DNA of 64,000 bases from Shewanella inventionis (GTDB lineage Bacteria > Pseudomonadota > Gammaproteobacteria > Enterobacterales > Shewanellaceae), in NCBI RefSeq assembly GCF_014641855.1, contig NZ_BMII01000002.1, positions 62,001-126,000 on the forward strand. Reading direction: 5' to 3'. Position numbers and translations under genes: made by a program. Below are positions 35,901-44,391 of this stretch, one piece after another (the stretch's first letter is position 1; each line of letters opens with the position of its first letter). The notes below the pieces were generated by a model. It worked only from the letters and a program-made list of their open reading frames with translations. It had not been told where the DNA came from and made no database searches.

Positions 35901-36651
35901 AATGCAAGACTTTAGCTTTGGGGTAGACACCGCAGATAGCGGCCAACAAGCGCTCGATATTTTGCGTAAAAAACCAATCGATCTACTGTTGCTTGATTGG
36001 ATAATGCCTGAGATGAGTGGCTGCGATGTGATTAAAGGGTTAGATGACATGGTACGTGATGGCATTATTGCTAAACGACCGATAGTGATTCTGATGACCG
36101 CGTACTCGGCTGAGCCACTGGATGCTGAACTGGCTAAAAACAGCGTTTATGCCATATTGCAAAAACCATTTAAAGCTTCTGATTTATTTGATGAAATTAT
36201 CAATGCTTTTGCAACAGAGCCTAAGTTAAACTCGAACAATACAATTGAAACTGATGAGCCGAGCCAGCATGCAGGTTTGGTACTATTAGTTGAAGATAAC
36301 TTTATTAATCAGCAGGTGGCCTCAGAGCTGCTTAAAAGTGCAGGATATGATGTTGTCATTGCCGATAATGGCCAAATAGCGCTAGATGTTATTGACTCAA
36401 AACCCTTTGATGCTGTGTTAATGGATATTCAAATGCCAGTGATGGATGGGTTAACCGCATCGACAGAGTTACGTAAGCGTTACAGCAAAGAGCAAATGCC
36501 GATTATCGCCATGACCGCACACGCTATGTCTGGCGATCGCGAAAAAAGTCTAGCGGCAGGAATGAATGCGCACATAACCAAGCCCATTGTGTTAACTGAG
36601 TTATTTGAAACATTGTCACATTGGATTTCTTATAAAAATAGTCATCAATAA
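32947..36651 (+). CDS. Hybrid sensor histidine kinase with Cache, two PAS and two receiver domains
   Basis: This is a 1234-residue inner-membrane kinase; the ATG at 32947 has AAGGG 6 nt upstream. Its order is: membrane helix (about 20-40), a large periplasmic Cache-like domain (about 45-345), a second helix (about 353-375), a coiled stretch, PAS (about 455-570), PAS-PAC (about 580-705) and a HisKA domain with the phospho-acceptor His731 in MSHEIRTPMN. It continues with an HATPase with N, G1 and G2 boxes (VNLLSNAVKFT, DTGIGI, GTGLGLSI) and two receivers with acceptors Asp1017 (LLDWIMP) and Asp1160 (LMDIQMP). No Hpt domain is attached, so the phosphate must leave through another protein. No response regulator gene is adjacent. 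Confidence 0.92.
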   Translation: MKPTEQDLQLKSPIQRNYNQAVFYTYIGVIVMALLSAGMMFERQKEQQIQQREEQVARHVLQIDLLLESSIRAVKSLRDVAVDHLRLGEFVRKDRLPQYERFNEDGQYFTLEPNYANSNVPFTNMGRITGAGSLSERSDSFYQELEMLFELSLSFPVAKEAAPKASSIYYISKRRMMSFYPWGDNDLRFRDELLNKKQFQLSTPAMNPQRSVFWSEAYIDSAHQGLITTLGLPVYLQDEFIGSINLDMTLSSLDKQIRTYFKMQGTVILLDQQNNILSHSDFDSNELNKVYHISQRIPAALHSLSESELFDAHEGILRNGYYIHSVALHNAPWRLLYLQDEDDLFKDSWDKLQLSFLLVVLALSLLVTIVHWQTRRAFVSPASRLLTHLEACSQEPIRPPQKITPGWEPWFALVSRIFEENRQYTHHLAEQNKRLDNLVSRRTQRLRETTERREREYALLRSLIDSIPEAIVFKDKEGKYLGCNKSAERMLGYSENEIIGLTSSEVVSPEKGETIREEDQKVLSQQQTVRYPERVNVEGKSILFDTLKLPFYNRRGELLGLISVWRDITKEHDAAEELRMSEQRYHLAMDAVEDGLWDWYIDSEQIICNPAFYSMLGYRANDFPPLLASIDKLLHPDDRERVQLYRKQYVENPKGAYEIEFRMLGRDNEYSWVLSRGRAVEFSEYGRSKRILGTHKDITKQKKNEVALLEAKQDAELANMYKSEFLANMSHEIRTPMNAIIGMVQLAQRTTLTAQQQDYLNKASFSAQSLLRIINDILDFSKIEAGKLELERVAFPLDKVLDHVIDINAIKAQEKGVELLLYAPVTAGLILNGDPLRLGQVLVNLLSNAVKFTQAGEVELGCEDVGERDDRITMKFWVRDTGIGIDKDQQAMLFDAFSQADGSTTRKYGGTGLGLSISKHLVSMMGGTMQVESEVGVGSTFSFTISFEIAEEQVIEPLVVPEQLNNLTTLVVDDNPSALQMYSTLMQDFSFGVDTADSGQQALDILRKKPIDLLLLDWIMPEMSGCDVIKGLDDMVRDGIIAKRPIVILMTAYSAEPLDAELAKNSVYAILQKPFKASDLFDEIINAFATEPKLNSNNTIETDEPSQHAGLVLLVEDNFINQQVASELLKSAGYDVVIADNGQIALDVIDSKPFDAVLMDIQMPVMDGLTASTELRKRYSKEQMPIIAMTAHAMSGDREKSLAAGMNAHITKPIVLTELFETLSHWISYKNSHQ

Positions 36652-36722
36652 ATGATTAATAATACATTGTTAGATTGCTGTATTTTTTAGCTTTTAGGAT
36701 ATTCATCACAGGGAGATAGTTT

Positions 36723-39119
36723 ATGATGCATCGCAGTATTTCATTGGCATGTTTGCTGGCAATCGCACCGGCAACATTGCTTTCAGAGGCTGCGATTGCC
36801 GCAAGCGATCCTGCACAACACATTATTAAGCAAGCACAAGCAGCTAAAGGCTTTATCAATCTGTTTTATGATAAGCAGGCCGGTCAGTTGTATCTTGAGG
36901 CCAATAAACTCAATCAGCCTTTTTTAATGCTCACCAGCTTACCTCATGGTGTGGGTTCTAATGATATCGGTTTAGACCGCGGTCAACTAGGGCGGACACG
37001 CATGGTACAGTTTGAGCAACATGGCCCTTATTTAATCCTCAAACAACTGAACACCGATTATCGCGCTTCAAGCGAAAATGTCGCAGAGCAACAAGCTGTC
37101 ACTCAAGCCTTTGCTGAGTCTATTTTGTGGCGCGGTAAATTAGTTGAAGGCAAAAATGCCATTGTGGCTATTAATGACCTAGTGATTAACGATTTACACG
37201 GTGTTGCCGATGTACTTGAATCAACAAAGCAAGGGCAATATCACCTAGACTCAACTCGCTCTGTTATTTTACCTCAGGGTATTAAATCGTTTGAGCGTAA
37301 TGCTGACGTTGATGTTAACCTGACATTTAATGCCGCTAAAGCCGGAGAGCAAGTGGCTCAAGTGACGCCAGATGGTAAGTTTTTATCGGTTCGATTGCGT
37401 TACTCTTTTATACAGTTGCCAGATGAAGGTTTTGAGCCGCGTGCTTACCACCCAATGAGCGGCTATTTATCAGATCAATACATCGACTACTCAACTGCTG
37501 TTGATCAGCCCTTAGTTCAACGCCACCTATTAAAGCATCGATTACAAAAAAAGGTGCCAGGTGACGCGCCCAGCCCAGTCGTAAAGCCCATTGTGTATTA
37601 TCTTGATCCTGGTGTGCCTGAGCCAATCAGAGGTGCATTGTTAGCCGGTGCGCGCTGGTGGGAAGATGCGTTTAGCGCAGCAGGATTTATTGATGGTTTT
37701 AAAGTGGAATTATTGCCTGAAGGGGCCGATCCGCAAGATGTGCGTTACAACATGATCCAATGGGTGCATCGTGCGACGCGCGGTTGGTCTTATGGCGCTG
37801 CGGTGACCGACCCGCGTACTGGAGAAATCATTAAAGGAAACGTTACCTTAGGTAGCCTTCGGGTGCGCCAAGATCATCTTATTGCCAGAGGGTTAACCGC
37901 AGGCTGGCCAGACAGAGAAGCCGCAAGTGAAGCCGCAATGGCATTGTCGCTTGCGCGTATTCGTCAATTGTCTGCCCACGAAATTGGTCACACCCTTGGT
38001 TTAGACCATAACTTTGCCGCGTCGACCAATGACAATGCATCTGTGATGGATTACCCACATCCTTACGCTAGCATTGAAGCTGAGAAAATTGATATTAGCC
38101 AGCCTTATCGCGAAGGGATTGGAGAGTGGGATAAATACACCATTGCTTATGGTTATGGGTCTGCGGCACAAGCGCAAACGTTGCTGGCATCGTCACTAGA
38201 AAAAGGCTTTCGATATATTGGTGAGGCAGATTCTCGTCAAGCCAGTGCTAGCCATGCCTATGCCAGTTTATGGGATCGTGGTAACGATGCGGTGGCGGAA
38301 TTATTACGTTTAGAGAGCGTTCGCCTAAAAGCGCTAAATGAGTTTAATTCTGATGCATTGTTAACGGGTGAGCCTAATGGCGAATTAGCAGATGTTGTTG
38401 TGCCAATCTATTTGCTGACCCGCTACCAAATTGAGGCAGCTGCTAAATGGATTGGTGGTACTGATTATAGCTATCAGCAGGTTGGTTCTGGGGTTCGTTG
38501 GAGTTATGTTGCGCCTAAAAAACAGTTTGATGCGTTAGATGGTTTGTTAGGCAGCTTACAAAGTAGCAGCTTAATAATGCCAGCCAATGTGCTACAAGTA
38601 TTGGTGCCCAAAGCGGGTAATTACCGCAAAACTCGCGAAAGTTTCTCATCCAAGCTTGGGGTGGTGATCGATCCCGTCACGATGGCAGAAATGATGAGCC
38701 GTCATATTACGACTTTATTGTTGACTCCTGAACGTTTAAATCGAGTGAATCAAGCCTACATGGAAGACCGCTCTCAACTGTCGGTGGTCAAATTGATCGA
38801 CAAGTTGGTTGCAAAAAGTCTATATCAAGAGTTGCCCAACGGCCGAGAGTTAGCGATACAAATGCGCGTTAATGCCGTGGTGGTCGATGCAATGTTAGCG
38901 GCTTATCATAATGTAAAAACAGCGCCTGAAGTTCAGGCTCAGTTAGCAGCGCGATTTGACTATATTGTGAAGCAACTAAAGCGTCGCAGTAACCGTGGCA
39001 GTGACTATCAATCAGCACATTATGATTGGTTGCATAAAGGGATTGTTACAGGTTTGGATAATGCTAAATTTAGGCTCATTAATGAGCCTGCAACCATGCC
39101 TCCTGGATCGCCAATTTAA
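36723..39119 (+). CDS. Secreted zinc-dependent metalloprotease (DUF5117/M10-like)
   Basis: This 798-residue protein has a signal peptide ending near SEAAIAASD. The N-terminal part (about 50-200) is the DUF5117 region. The zinc-binding motif HEIGHTLGLDH places His419, Glu420, His423 and His429 at the active site, and SVMDYPHPY about 20 residues later provides the Met-turn. The C-terminal third (about 560-798) is helical and of unknown function. Such proteins are found widely in Bacteroidetes and gammaproteobacteria, but the substrate is unknown. It starts 71 bp after the hybrid kinase, with GGGAG before the ATG, and could be co-transcribed. Confidence 0.87.
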   Translation: MMHRSISLACLLAIAPATLLSEAAIAASDPAQHIIKQAQAAKGFINLFYDKQAGQLYLEANKLNQPFLMLTSLPHGVGSNDIGLDRGQLGRTRMVQFEQHGPYLILKQLNTDYRASSENVAEQQAVTQAFAESILWRGKLVEGKNAIVAINDLVINDLHGVADVLESTKQGQYHLDSTRSVILPQGIKSFERNADVDVNLTFNAAKAGEQVAQVTPDGKFLSVRLRYSFIQLPDEGFEPRAYHPMSGYLSDQYIDYSTAVDQPLVQRHLLKHRLQKKVPGDAPSPVVKPIVYYLDPGVPEPIRGALLAGARWWEDAFSAAGFIDGFKVELLPEGADPQDVRYNMIQWVHRATRGWSYGAAVTDPRTGEIIKGNVTLGSLRVRQDHLIARGLTAGWPDREAASEAAMALSLARIRQLSAHEIGHTLGLDHNFAASTNDNASVMDYPHPYASIEAEKIDISQPYREGIGEWDKYTIAYGYGSAAQAQTLLASSLEKGFRYIGEADSRQASASHAYASLWDRGNDAVAELLRLESVRLKALNEFNSDALLTGEPNGELADVVVPIYLLTRYQIEAAAKWIGGTDYSYQQVGSGVRWSYVAPKKQFDALDGLLGSLQSSSLIMPANVLQVLVPKAGNYRKTRESFSSKLGVVIDPVTMAEMMSRHITTLLLTPERLNRVNQAYMEDRSQLSVVKLIDKLVAKSLYQELPNGRELAIQMRVNAVVVDAMLAAYHNVKTAPEVQAQLAARFDYIVKQLKRRSNRGSDYQSAHYDWLHKGIVTGLDNAKFRLINEPATMPPGSPI

Positions 39120-39162
39120 CCAGAAATAAATCGTTAAAATGCGGCCGATAAAAGTCGCATTG

Positions 39163-40986
39163 TTATTTTTTATGTTCTTGTTGATCGAACGCCTTAGGAT
39201 TTTTTGGGTAGAAGCGATCTGCCCTTCGATCGAGATGGCTAAATTGGCGAGTGTTGCGATAAGGCAGTTTCATAAACCCTGAAATTCCATGGCCTTGTAT
39301 TTTATTAGCGTGGGATATAATACGGTCAAGACATGCTCTGAAAGCGGCCTGCTTGCGTGGGTTAAGTAAGCGCAAATAACTGTGTATTTTTAAGTGGTTG
39401 GGTAATGCTTCAAAAATAATACAACCAGTATGATGTATTTGGTTTAACCCGCCAAGCTCTGTCATGATCTCTGCCGGTAGCTCAAGGTTTTCTTCAGGAT
39501 CTTTTCCATCTTCAAAGTAGGAATGCAAACGCGATTTATCTTCCAAGGTAGGGACATCTCCTACTTCAAAAGGTAGCTGAAACTCACCAGTTATTTTATA
39601 TTCGTGCTCGGCGGTTTTACGCTCTAAATGTAGGGTGTCTTTAGCATTAAAAAAACACGCTTTAAATACACCAATGCGTTTAATACCTCGTGCCATCGTC
39701 ACCATATTATTAACCGCAAGCGTGAGCGGAGCCTTACAGTTTGGGTCGTATATTGCGAGGTTTGAGTCGATAAATACGCCTGATTCTTGCCAATGAATAA
39801 CAAGGCCGCCTACGATTGGGTATTGAGCGATCCTCCCTACGGCGGCAATAAATCCTTTTTCTGTGTCGCCCATGCCAGCCATAAAATTGCGGTAATATTT
39901 TTCTAACTGTACATCATCCATTTTGGCGATAGGATCTTGAGTGTTGTGTTCTTTTAAAAAAGACTTACGCGAACTATAACTCACCGTCTCAACGATTTTA
40001 GGTCTAGGTTGCACCCAAACCGGAATGTCGGGCACTAAGGGCGGTTCTGGCAATATGGGTAAATGCATACGATGACTGTGGCGAAGACTCGTTAAAAAGT
40101 AGTCTCCGGCAAGATTGCGGCGTTCTGCATCGTCACACAGCATGGCATCTAATGTTTTAGCCAGTTCGATTGGTAAGCCTATGCTGGTTGCTGGGATAAC
40201 TTTAGTCCCAAAACGACTGATTTGCCCTGACGCCAAAGCGTATAAGGTTGCCGCTGCGCCCTGTTCGTCAAACCTTGGGGTAGATAATGCTCCGCTAAGT
40301 TGTTCTTCGCCAATAAAATACACATCTCCCATGCGAGCATTTGTGTGTTGTTGGTCACTCGATAATAACGACATGACGTTGTCATCGACTGCTCGGTTAT
40401 GCTCATCACGCTGCGCAAACACGGCTGACCCCCAATCTATCAACGACAGTTTGTCTGTTTCAATGTCGTAAACCAAGTTTGAGGGTTTTATATCGCCGTG
40501 AACTAAAGGTTTGCCCTTGCGCAAATAATACAAAATATTGGCGAGTTGCCTGGCGATACTCACGACCATAACCGGTGGAAGTGCACCTAAGCGCTGGCAA
40601 ATTTTATCGAGATCTTCGCCAATGGCTCGCTCCATCACTAAGATGCCCTGCTTACCAACGCGTTCAAATTTAATTGCACTGGGTACATTTGGGTGTTTCA
40701 CCTGGCTGAGCATATAAGCTTCTTCTTCAAGCCTATCTTGGACGCTTTGTGGTAAGTTAACGCGCGAAAACTTAAACACATGTGACTGACCAAATTCATT
40801 TATACCTGCAAACACAAAACCATAGGCACCTTTACCAATAAATTCAATTTGTTGGTATCCCAATTTACTAAGCTGTTGTTTACATAAACGCACCCACGCT
40901 TTGTGCTTACGCGCATCATTGGCACTGAGTAAGTAGATTGACTGCTCTTCATTGATGTAAAAGTGCTGCAGCTGTGGTGTTTGCAA
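39163..40986 (-). CDS. Eukaryote-like Ser/Thr protein kinase with unknown C-terminal domain
   Basis: This 607-residue soluble kinase starts at a TTG, 6 nt after AGAGGA. The kinase domain covers about residues 45-310: glycine-rich loop GKGAYGFVF (51-59), the ATP-binding lysine at about 72 (VFKF), the catalytic loop HGDIKPSN (163-170, Asp165), and a DWG in place of DFG (184-186). In place of the usual HRD it has HGD, so it lacks the arginine, as in several non-RD kinases. The C-terminal 270 residues (from about 330) have no family I recognise and no membrane segment. It is not flanked by a phosphatase or FHA gene. The function is unknown. Confidence 0.82.
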   Translation of the reverse strand: MQTPQLQHFYINEEQSIYLLSANDARKHKAWVRLCKQQLSKLGYQQIEFIGKGAYGFVFAGINEFGQSHVFKFSRVNLPQSVQDRLEEEAYMLSQVKHPNVPSAIKFERVGKQGILVMERAIGEDLDKICQRLGALPPVMVVSIARQLANILYYLRKGKPLVHGDIKPSNLVYDIETDKLSLIDWGSAVFAQRDEHNRAVDDNVMSLLSSDQQHTNARMGDVYFIGEEQLSGALSTPRFDEQGAAATLYALASGQISRFGTKVIPATSIGLPIELAKTLDAMLCDDAERRNLAGDYFLTSLRHSHRMHLPILPEPPLVPDIPVWVQPRPKIVETVSYSSRKSFLKEHNTQDPIAKMDDVQLEKYYRNFMAGMGDTEKGFIAAVGRIAQYPIVGGLVIHWQESGVFIDSNLAIYDPNCKAPLTLAVNNMVTMARGIKRIGVFKACFFNAKDTLHLERKTAEHEYKITGEFQLPFEVGDVPTLEDKSRLHSYFEDGKDPEENLELPAEIMTELGGLNQIHHTGCIIFEALPNHLKIHSYLRLLNPRKQAAFRACLDRIISHANKIQGHGISGFMKLPYRNTRQFSHLDRRADRFYPKNPKAFDQQEHKK

Positions 40987-41044
40987 AGTGATTCCTCTTT
41001 TCGTTTATCTTCATTAAACCTTGATTCGCCTATGTGCGGCAAGC

Positions 41045-41090
41045 GCTTCCTAGCTAAAAAAATTCGATCCCTAGCTAAAAAAAGACGATA
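41045..41090. repeat. Short direct repeat CTAGCTAAAAAAA
   Basis: The sequence CTAGCTAAAAAAA occurs twice about 22 bp apart, upstream of the kinase gene on one side and of the Cys-rich gene on the other. It is short and of unknown use. Confidence 0.4.
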
Positions 41091-41098
41091 TGTAAATC

Positions 41099-41112
41099 TT
41101 GACCTACATCAA
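41099..41112. promoter_or_regulatory. FNR/CRP-like site
   Basis: TTGACCTACATCAA differs at one base from the FNR pattern TTGAT-N4-ATCAA. It is 68 bp upstream of the ATG of the Cys-rich gene, a usual position for activation. The Shewanella regulators EtrA (FNR) and CRP both use such sites. Confidence 0.5.
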
Positions 41113-41179
41113 ATCAAAATCAATTTACTCTAGGTAGTATTAACCATAAGATCATTTAACGCTTTTAGCAGAGGTCACC

Positions 41180-41536
41180 ATGCCGAATATTGATAAAGCA
41201 GAGCTTATTCAGTTATTTACTTTTCCTCGAGCCCGTATTTTACAATCGATGGAAGTCACTCACTGCCCACATGCAGTATTTTTCAATCACAGCGATGAAG
41301 AATGTATTACCTGTCATCAAGGAGAAGAGTGCCTGTGGATTAATCATAATGATGAAATGGTCGCACTTGAAATGAAATCAGTCGATGAGCTCAAGCAGCA
41401 ATTACTTATTGCGGTAGATTTTATTGACTCAAATTTGAGTCCGCATCATATGTCTCGTCGTAAATGTCAGTGCGAAAATTGCCGTTGGTTAAGGCAGGTA
41501 CAATTAACCCTAGACGGTAAAGCCAAAGCTGAGTAG
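41180..41536 (+). CDS. Small Cys/His-rich protein
   Basis: This 118-residue soluble protein contains a cluster of potential metal ligands: HCPH (28-31), CITC and GEEC (about 42-50), and KCQCENC (about 93-98). The spacing suggests two metal-binding sites or an iron-sulfur or zinc knot. No signal peptide is present. The ATG follows GAGGTCACC. The FNR-like box upstream suggests oxygen-dependent expression. I do not recognise a family. Confidence 0.6.
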   Translation: MPNIDKAELIQLFTFPRARILQSMEVTHCPHAVFFNHSDEECITCHQGEECLWINHNDEMVALEMKSVDELKQQLLIAVDFIDSNLSPHHMSRRKCQCENCRWLRQVQLTLDGKAKAE

Positions 41537-41602
41537 TTGCATCTGTTTTTTTTAGTCTTTAAAGTAACCTGCAATTTAGGTAATTAGACAAAAGAGACAC
41601 AC

Positions 41603-42262
41603 ATGGAACCTAGCTTTTGGCATGAAAAATGGCAATTACAACAAATTGGTTTTCACCAGCAACAAGTCAATCCATTTTTAGTGAAGTATTGGTCGCAATT
41701 AGGCTTGGTAGAACAAACTGAAGTTTTTGTTCCTTTATGTGGTAAATCACTTGATATGTGTTACCTCGCAGAGCAGCGTCATAGGGTGTTAGGTTGTGAA
41801 TTAAACCCACTGGCTGTTGAGCAATTTTTTACCTACAATCAATTAACGTATCAAGTTAATAATGTGGGTGAACATGGTTTGTTTAGCGCAGATGAAGTGT
41901 GTATTTATCAAGGTGATATTTTTACTTTACCCCACGATATTACTAAAAAAATTGGCGGTTTTTACGACCGAGCAGCGTTGATTGCCTGGCCAGAGACCAT
42001 GCGCCAGCAATATGCAAATGCACTTGCTAAGTTAATTCCTGCTAGTGTGAGTGGTTTATTAATTACACTCGATTACCCACAAGACACCCTCAAAGGCCCA
42101 CCGTTTGCTGTTAGTCCAGATTGGGTTGAAACTCATTTAGCACCCTATTTTGAGGTTGAACTATTAGAGTGTGTCGACGTATTGGCTGACAATCCACGTT
42201 TTGTGAATAAGCAAGTCCCTTGGTTAAATGAAGCGGTATATAAACTGACTCGTAAATCTTAG
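41603..42262 (+). CDS. tpm: Thiopurine S-methyltransferase
   Basis: This 219-residue SAM-dependent methyltransferase is full length. It matches bacterial Tpm: [10 protein letters not shown] and IGFHQ at the N-terminus, [11 protein letters not shown] as the SAM-binding loop, [25 protein letters not shown] and the C-terminal [14 protein letters not shown]. Tpm methylates thiopurines, and in bacteria also selenite and tellurite species, which makes volatile methylated products. It is alone, and 67 bp after the Cys-rich gene. Confidence 0.93.
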   Translation: MEPSFWHEKWQLQQIGFHQQQVNPFLVKYWSQLGLVEQTEVFVPLCGKSLDMCYLAEQRHRVLGCELNPLAVEQFFTYNQLTYQVNNVGEHGLFSADEVCIYQGDIFTLPHDITKKIGGFYDRAALIAWPETMRQQYANALAKLIPASVSGLLITLDYPQDTLKGPPFAVSPDWVETHLAPYFEVELLECVDVLADNPRFVNKQVPWLNEAVYKLTRKS

Positions 42263-42295
42263 CTAATAATAAAACCTACATGTGTGTAGTTTTTA

Positions 42296-42553
42296 TTAAT
42301 GCATGTTACGTAACGTAATTTTAGGGCGAAGGTCGACTTCGCCATCAGCGTATATCGCAGCAATGTCGTCTTGCTGACTGATGATAGCAACAGGCCCGGT
42401 GGGCAAGTGGCGCACAAACAGTAATCGATAGCCAAAGCGATGTAAGTCATAGAGTGCCAGCTTTTGATCAGCCGTGGTTAAATCCCAGTGTTCATCGTGC
42501 TTGATCGCTTCCTGGTTACGGCGCTCATTTAGTTGATATGCAACTTGAGTCAT
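42296..42553 (-). CDS. Small hypothetical protein
   Basis: This 85-residue soluble protein has no membrane helix or signal. The sequence starts MTQVAYQLNERRNQEAI and has a compact core (LALYDLHRFGYRLLFVRHLPTGPVAII) that looks like a beta-alpha fold. I recognise no family. It is convergent with tpm. Confidence 0.5.
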   Translation of the reverse strand: MTQVAYQLNERRNQEAIKHDEHWDLTTADQKLALYDLHRFGYRLLFVRHLPTGPVAIISQQDDIAAIYADGEVDLRPKITLRNMH

Positions 42554-42749
42554 GATTGTTATACCTAAGTTTATAATCAGCTTAAAAAATTAATATCAAT
42601 GCTTACATAAGCGTTTGGGTTTATAACGTGTTGCTTTTTTAGCTAGAATTACTATAGCAATAAAACTTTCGATTGAAAGTTTTTTATCCCTTTTTAGTAT
42701 AAAAAATCTTCATTTTGTTGGTCAGTTAACAATTTACTTGGTTAGAATA

Positions 42750-43640
42750 ATGGATCCTTGCATGCTTGATTATATTGAACCAGTGTTTAGGCCTCCTTCA
42801 GAGTGGAAGTCACTTATATTACAAGTGACCAATGGCTGTAGTTGGAATCAATGCAGTTTTTGCGATATGTACACGCAACCACAAAAACAATTTAGAGCAC
42901 AAAAACTGGATAAAATTGAACAAGATATTATAACGGCAGCCCAGTCGGGCTACGCTTTTACAAGAGTGTTTTTAGCCGATGGCGATGCAATGAGTTTGCC
43001 CTTTAATCGATTAAAAGCCATCTGTGAACTGATTAACACCCATTTACCCCAAGTCACGCGGATCAGCAGTTATTGTTTACCCCGTAATTTAACCAACAAA
43101 ACCGTTGAGCAATTATATGAGCTGCAGCAACTTGGTTTGTCTATTTTGTATGTCGGTTGCGAAAGTGGTGATGATGAAGTCTTAAGACGTATCAACAAGG
43201 GCGAAACCTTTACCACCTCGTTAGCTGCGTTACAAAAAATATCACAAGCGGGGATCAAATCGTCGGTAATGATTTTAATGGGGCTTGGTGGGGTTAAATT
43301 GTCTCAGCAACATGCGATAGCATCTGCCGCACTGATGAATGCCGCACAACCTGACTATTTATCAACACTAGTAGTGACATTGCCGCTAGGTACACAACGA
43401 ATGGACAATGCATTTGATGGTCAATTTGTGCTGCCAGATCAAGTCGGCCTGCTTAATGAAATGCACACTCTGTTGAGCCACCTTAACTTAAATAAAACGA
43501 TATTTCGTTCTGATCATGCCTCAAATTATTTGGTGCTTAAAGGTGTGCTAGGCAAAGACAAACCGTTACTTATTGCGCAAATTGAACAAGCATTGAAAGG
43601 GATGATTCCGTTACGGCACGAATGGCAACGGGGGTTGTAA
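42750..43640 (+). CDS. Radical SAM protein (CX4CX2C variant)
   Basis: This 296-residue protein starts at the ATG at 42750 (a TTG at 42738 and an ATG at 42762 are alternatives; none has a strong ribosome-binding site). The iron-sulfur motif is GCSWNQCSFC, with four residues instead of three between the first two cysteines. This variant occurs in a COG1032-like group. Downstream features are the SAM-binding GGE-like ADGDAM and GCESGDDEVLRRINKG, the motif of the same group. The substrate is unknown, and no neighbour gives a hint. Confidence 0.82.
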   Translation: MDPCMLDYIEPVFRPPSEWKSLILQVTNGCSWNQCSFCDMYTQPQKQFRAQKLDKIEQDIITAAQSGYAFTRVFLADGDAMSLPFNRLKAICELINTHLPQVTRISSYCLPRNLTNKTVEQLYELQQLGLSILYVGCESGDDEVLRRINKGETFTTSLAALQKISQAGIKSSVMILMGLGGVKLSQQHAIASAALMNAAQPDYLSTLVVTLPLGTQRMDNAFDGQFVLPDQVGLLNEMHTLLSHLNLNKTIFRSDHASNYLVLKGVLGKDKPLLIAQIEQALKGMIPLRHEWQRGL

Positions 43641-43703
43641 TACTCAAGCAACCTGAAGATGCGCTTAAATCCGTATCTTCCAGTTGATTAGGTATGTACC
43701 TGA

Positions 43704-43859
43704 TTAGTGTTCGTCTTCAAAAATATGTTCTATTGGGAATTTAAACAAGCGTGCAGCTTTAAAAGCCAAAGGCAAGCTGGGATCAAACTTACCCGTTTCG
43801 ATCGTATTGACGCTAGAGACAACAAGTAAATCGGCAAGTTGTGTTTGGTTGTCATAATG
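43704..43859 (-). pseudogene. Remnant of an XRE-family helix-turn-helix regulator
   Basis: The minus strand encodes the C-terminal two-thirds of a small XRE/Cro-like regulator: QTQLADLL, VNTIETGKFDPSL, LAFKAARLFK and EHIFEDEH then a stop. In frame, upstream of HYDNQ, there is a stop codon (TGA at 43860-43862), and no start codon exists between them. The first helix and start of the gene are therefore missing or out of frame. The sequence upstream (to about 43930) is open in another frame but does not look like HTH. It is probably a degraded gene. Confidence 0.65.
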
Positions 43860-43930
43860 TCAACTAATAGGGCAGCGTGATAGCGTGTAAAGTGTGCTTG
43901 ACTTTTTATGGTGATTTTTTGGAAGTCCAA

Positions 43931-44391
43931 GGTATAGATTCGTTTATTTATGCTCTCATTTGCATTAAAGGTAAAGCAACGTGGATGGTTTTTAATTTTT
44001 TAATATCAACCACTTAATCAATTTTTGACACGGGGTGAAAAAGCAAGCTTTGGCTGTGTTTTTTATTTTTTGCCTAAAGTAAATGTGATAATTGTGTTAA
44101 TCTAGTCGCCGTAAAACAAAAAATGCTGGTGCCTTTAATAAATTTTTCGCTGTTTTTAAATCCATTTTTATTAACAGTGTCTATACTTTTAAGGTTGTTG
44201 AACTCTGCATTAATTTTGTTGACTAAATTAAATAGGTTATTGAGTTTTAATGACATATATGCAGGAATAAAAAAGTAGAGTTTTTGCATAAAAATTCGTT
44301 GCGTATTGGTTAAAAATATCGTCTACTGCGCATGTTTTTACAACCCTGTAAACGCACCTTAATTGCCCAACTAACAGGAGGCACTGGCCTA
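43931..44391. other. Long AT-rich leader region of the ornithine decarboxylase gene
   Basis: This 460-bp region upstream of the decarboxylase gene is AT-rich. It contains an open frame of 51 codons (44123-44278, beginning MLVPLINF) without a ribosome-binding site, so I do not call it a gene. Polyamine genes can be controlled by leader peptides or structures, but I cannot see a convincing one. Confidence 0.3.

Noticed and set aside
43730..43930. Minus-strand 66-residue ORF near the XRE remnant
   Set aside because: It covers the HTH remnant in a different frame and shows no family features; the HTH similarity is in the other frame.
44123..44278. 51-codon ORF in the leader of the ornithine decarboxylase gene
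   Set aside because: No ribosome-binding site, composition of random AT-rich sequence, and a competing frame on the other strand.
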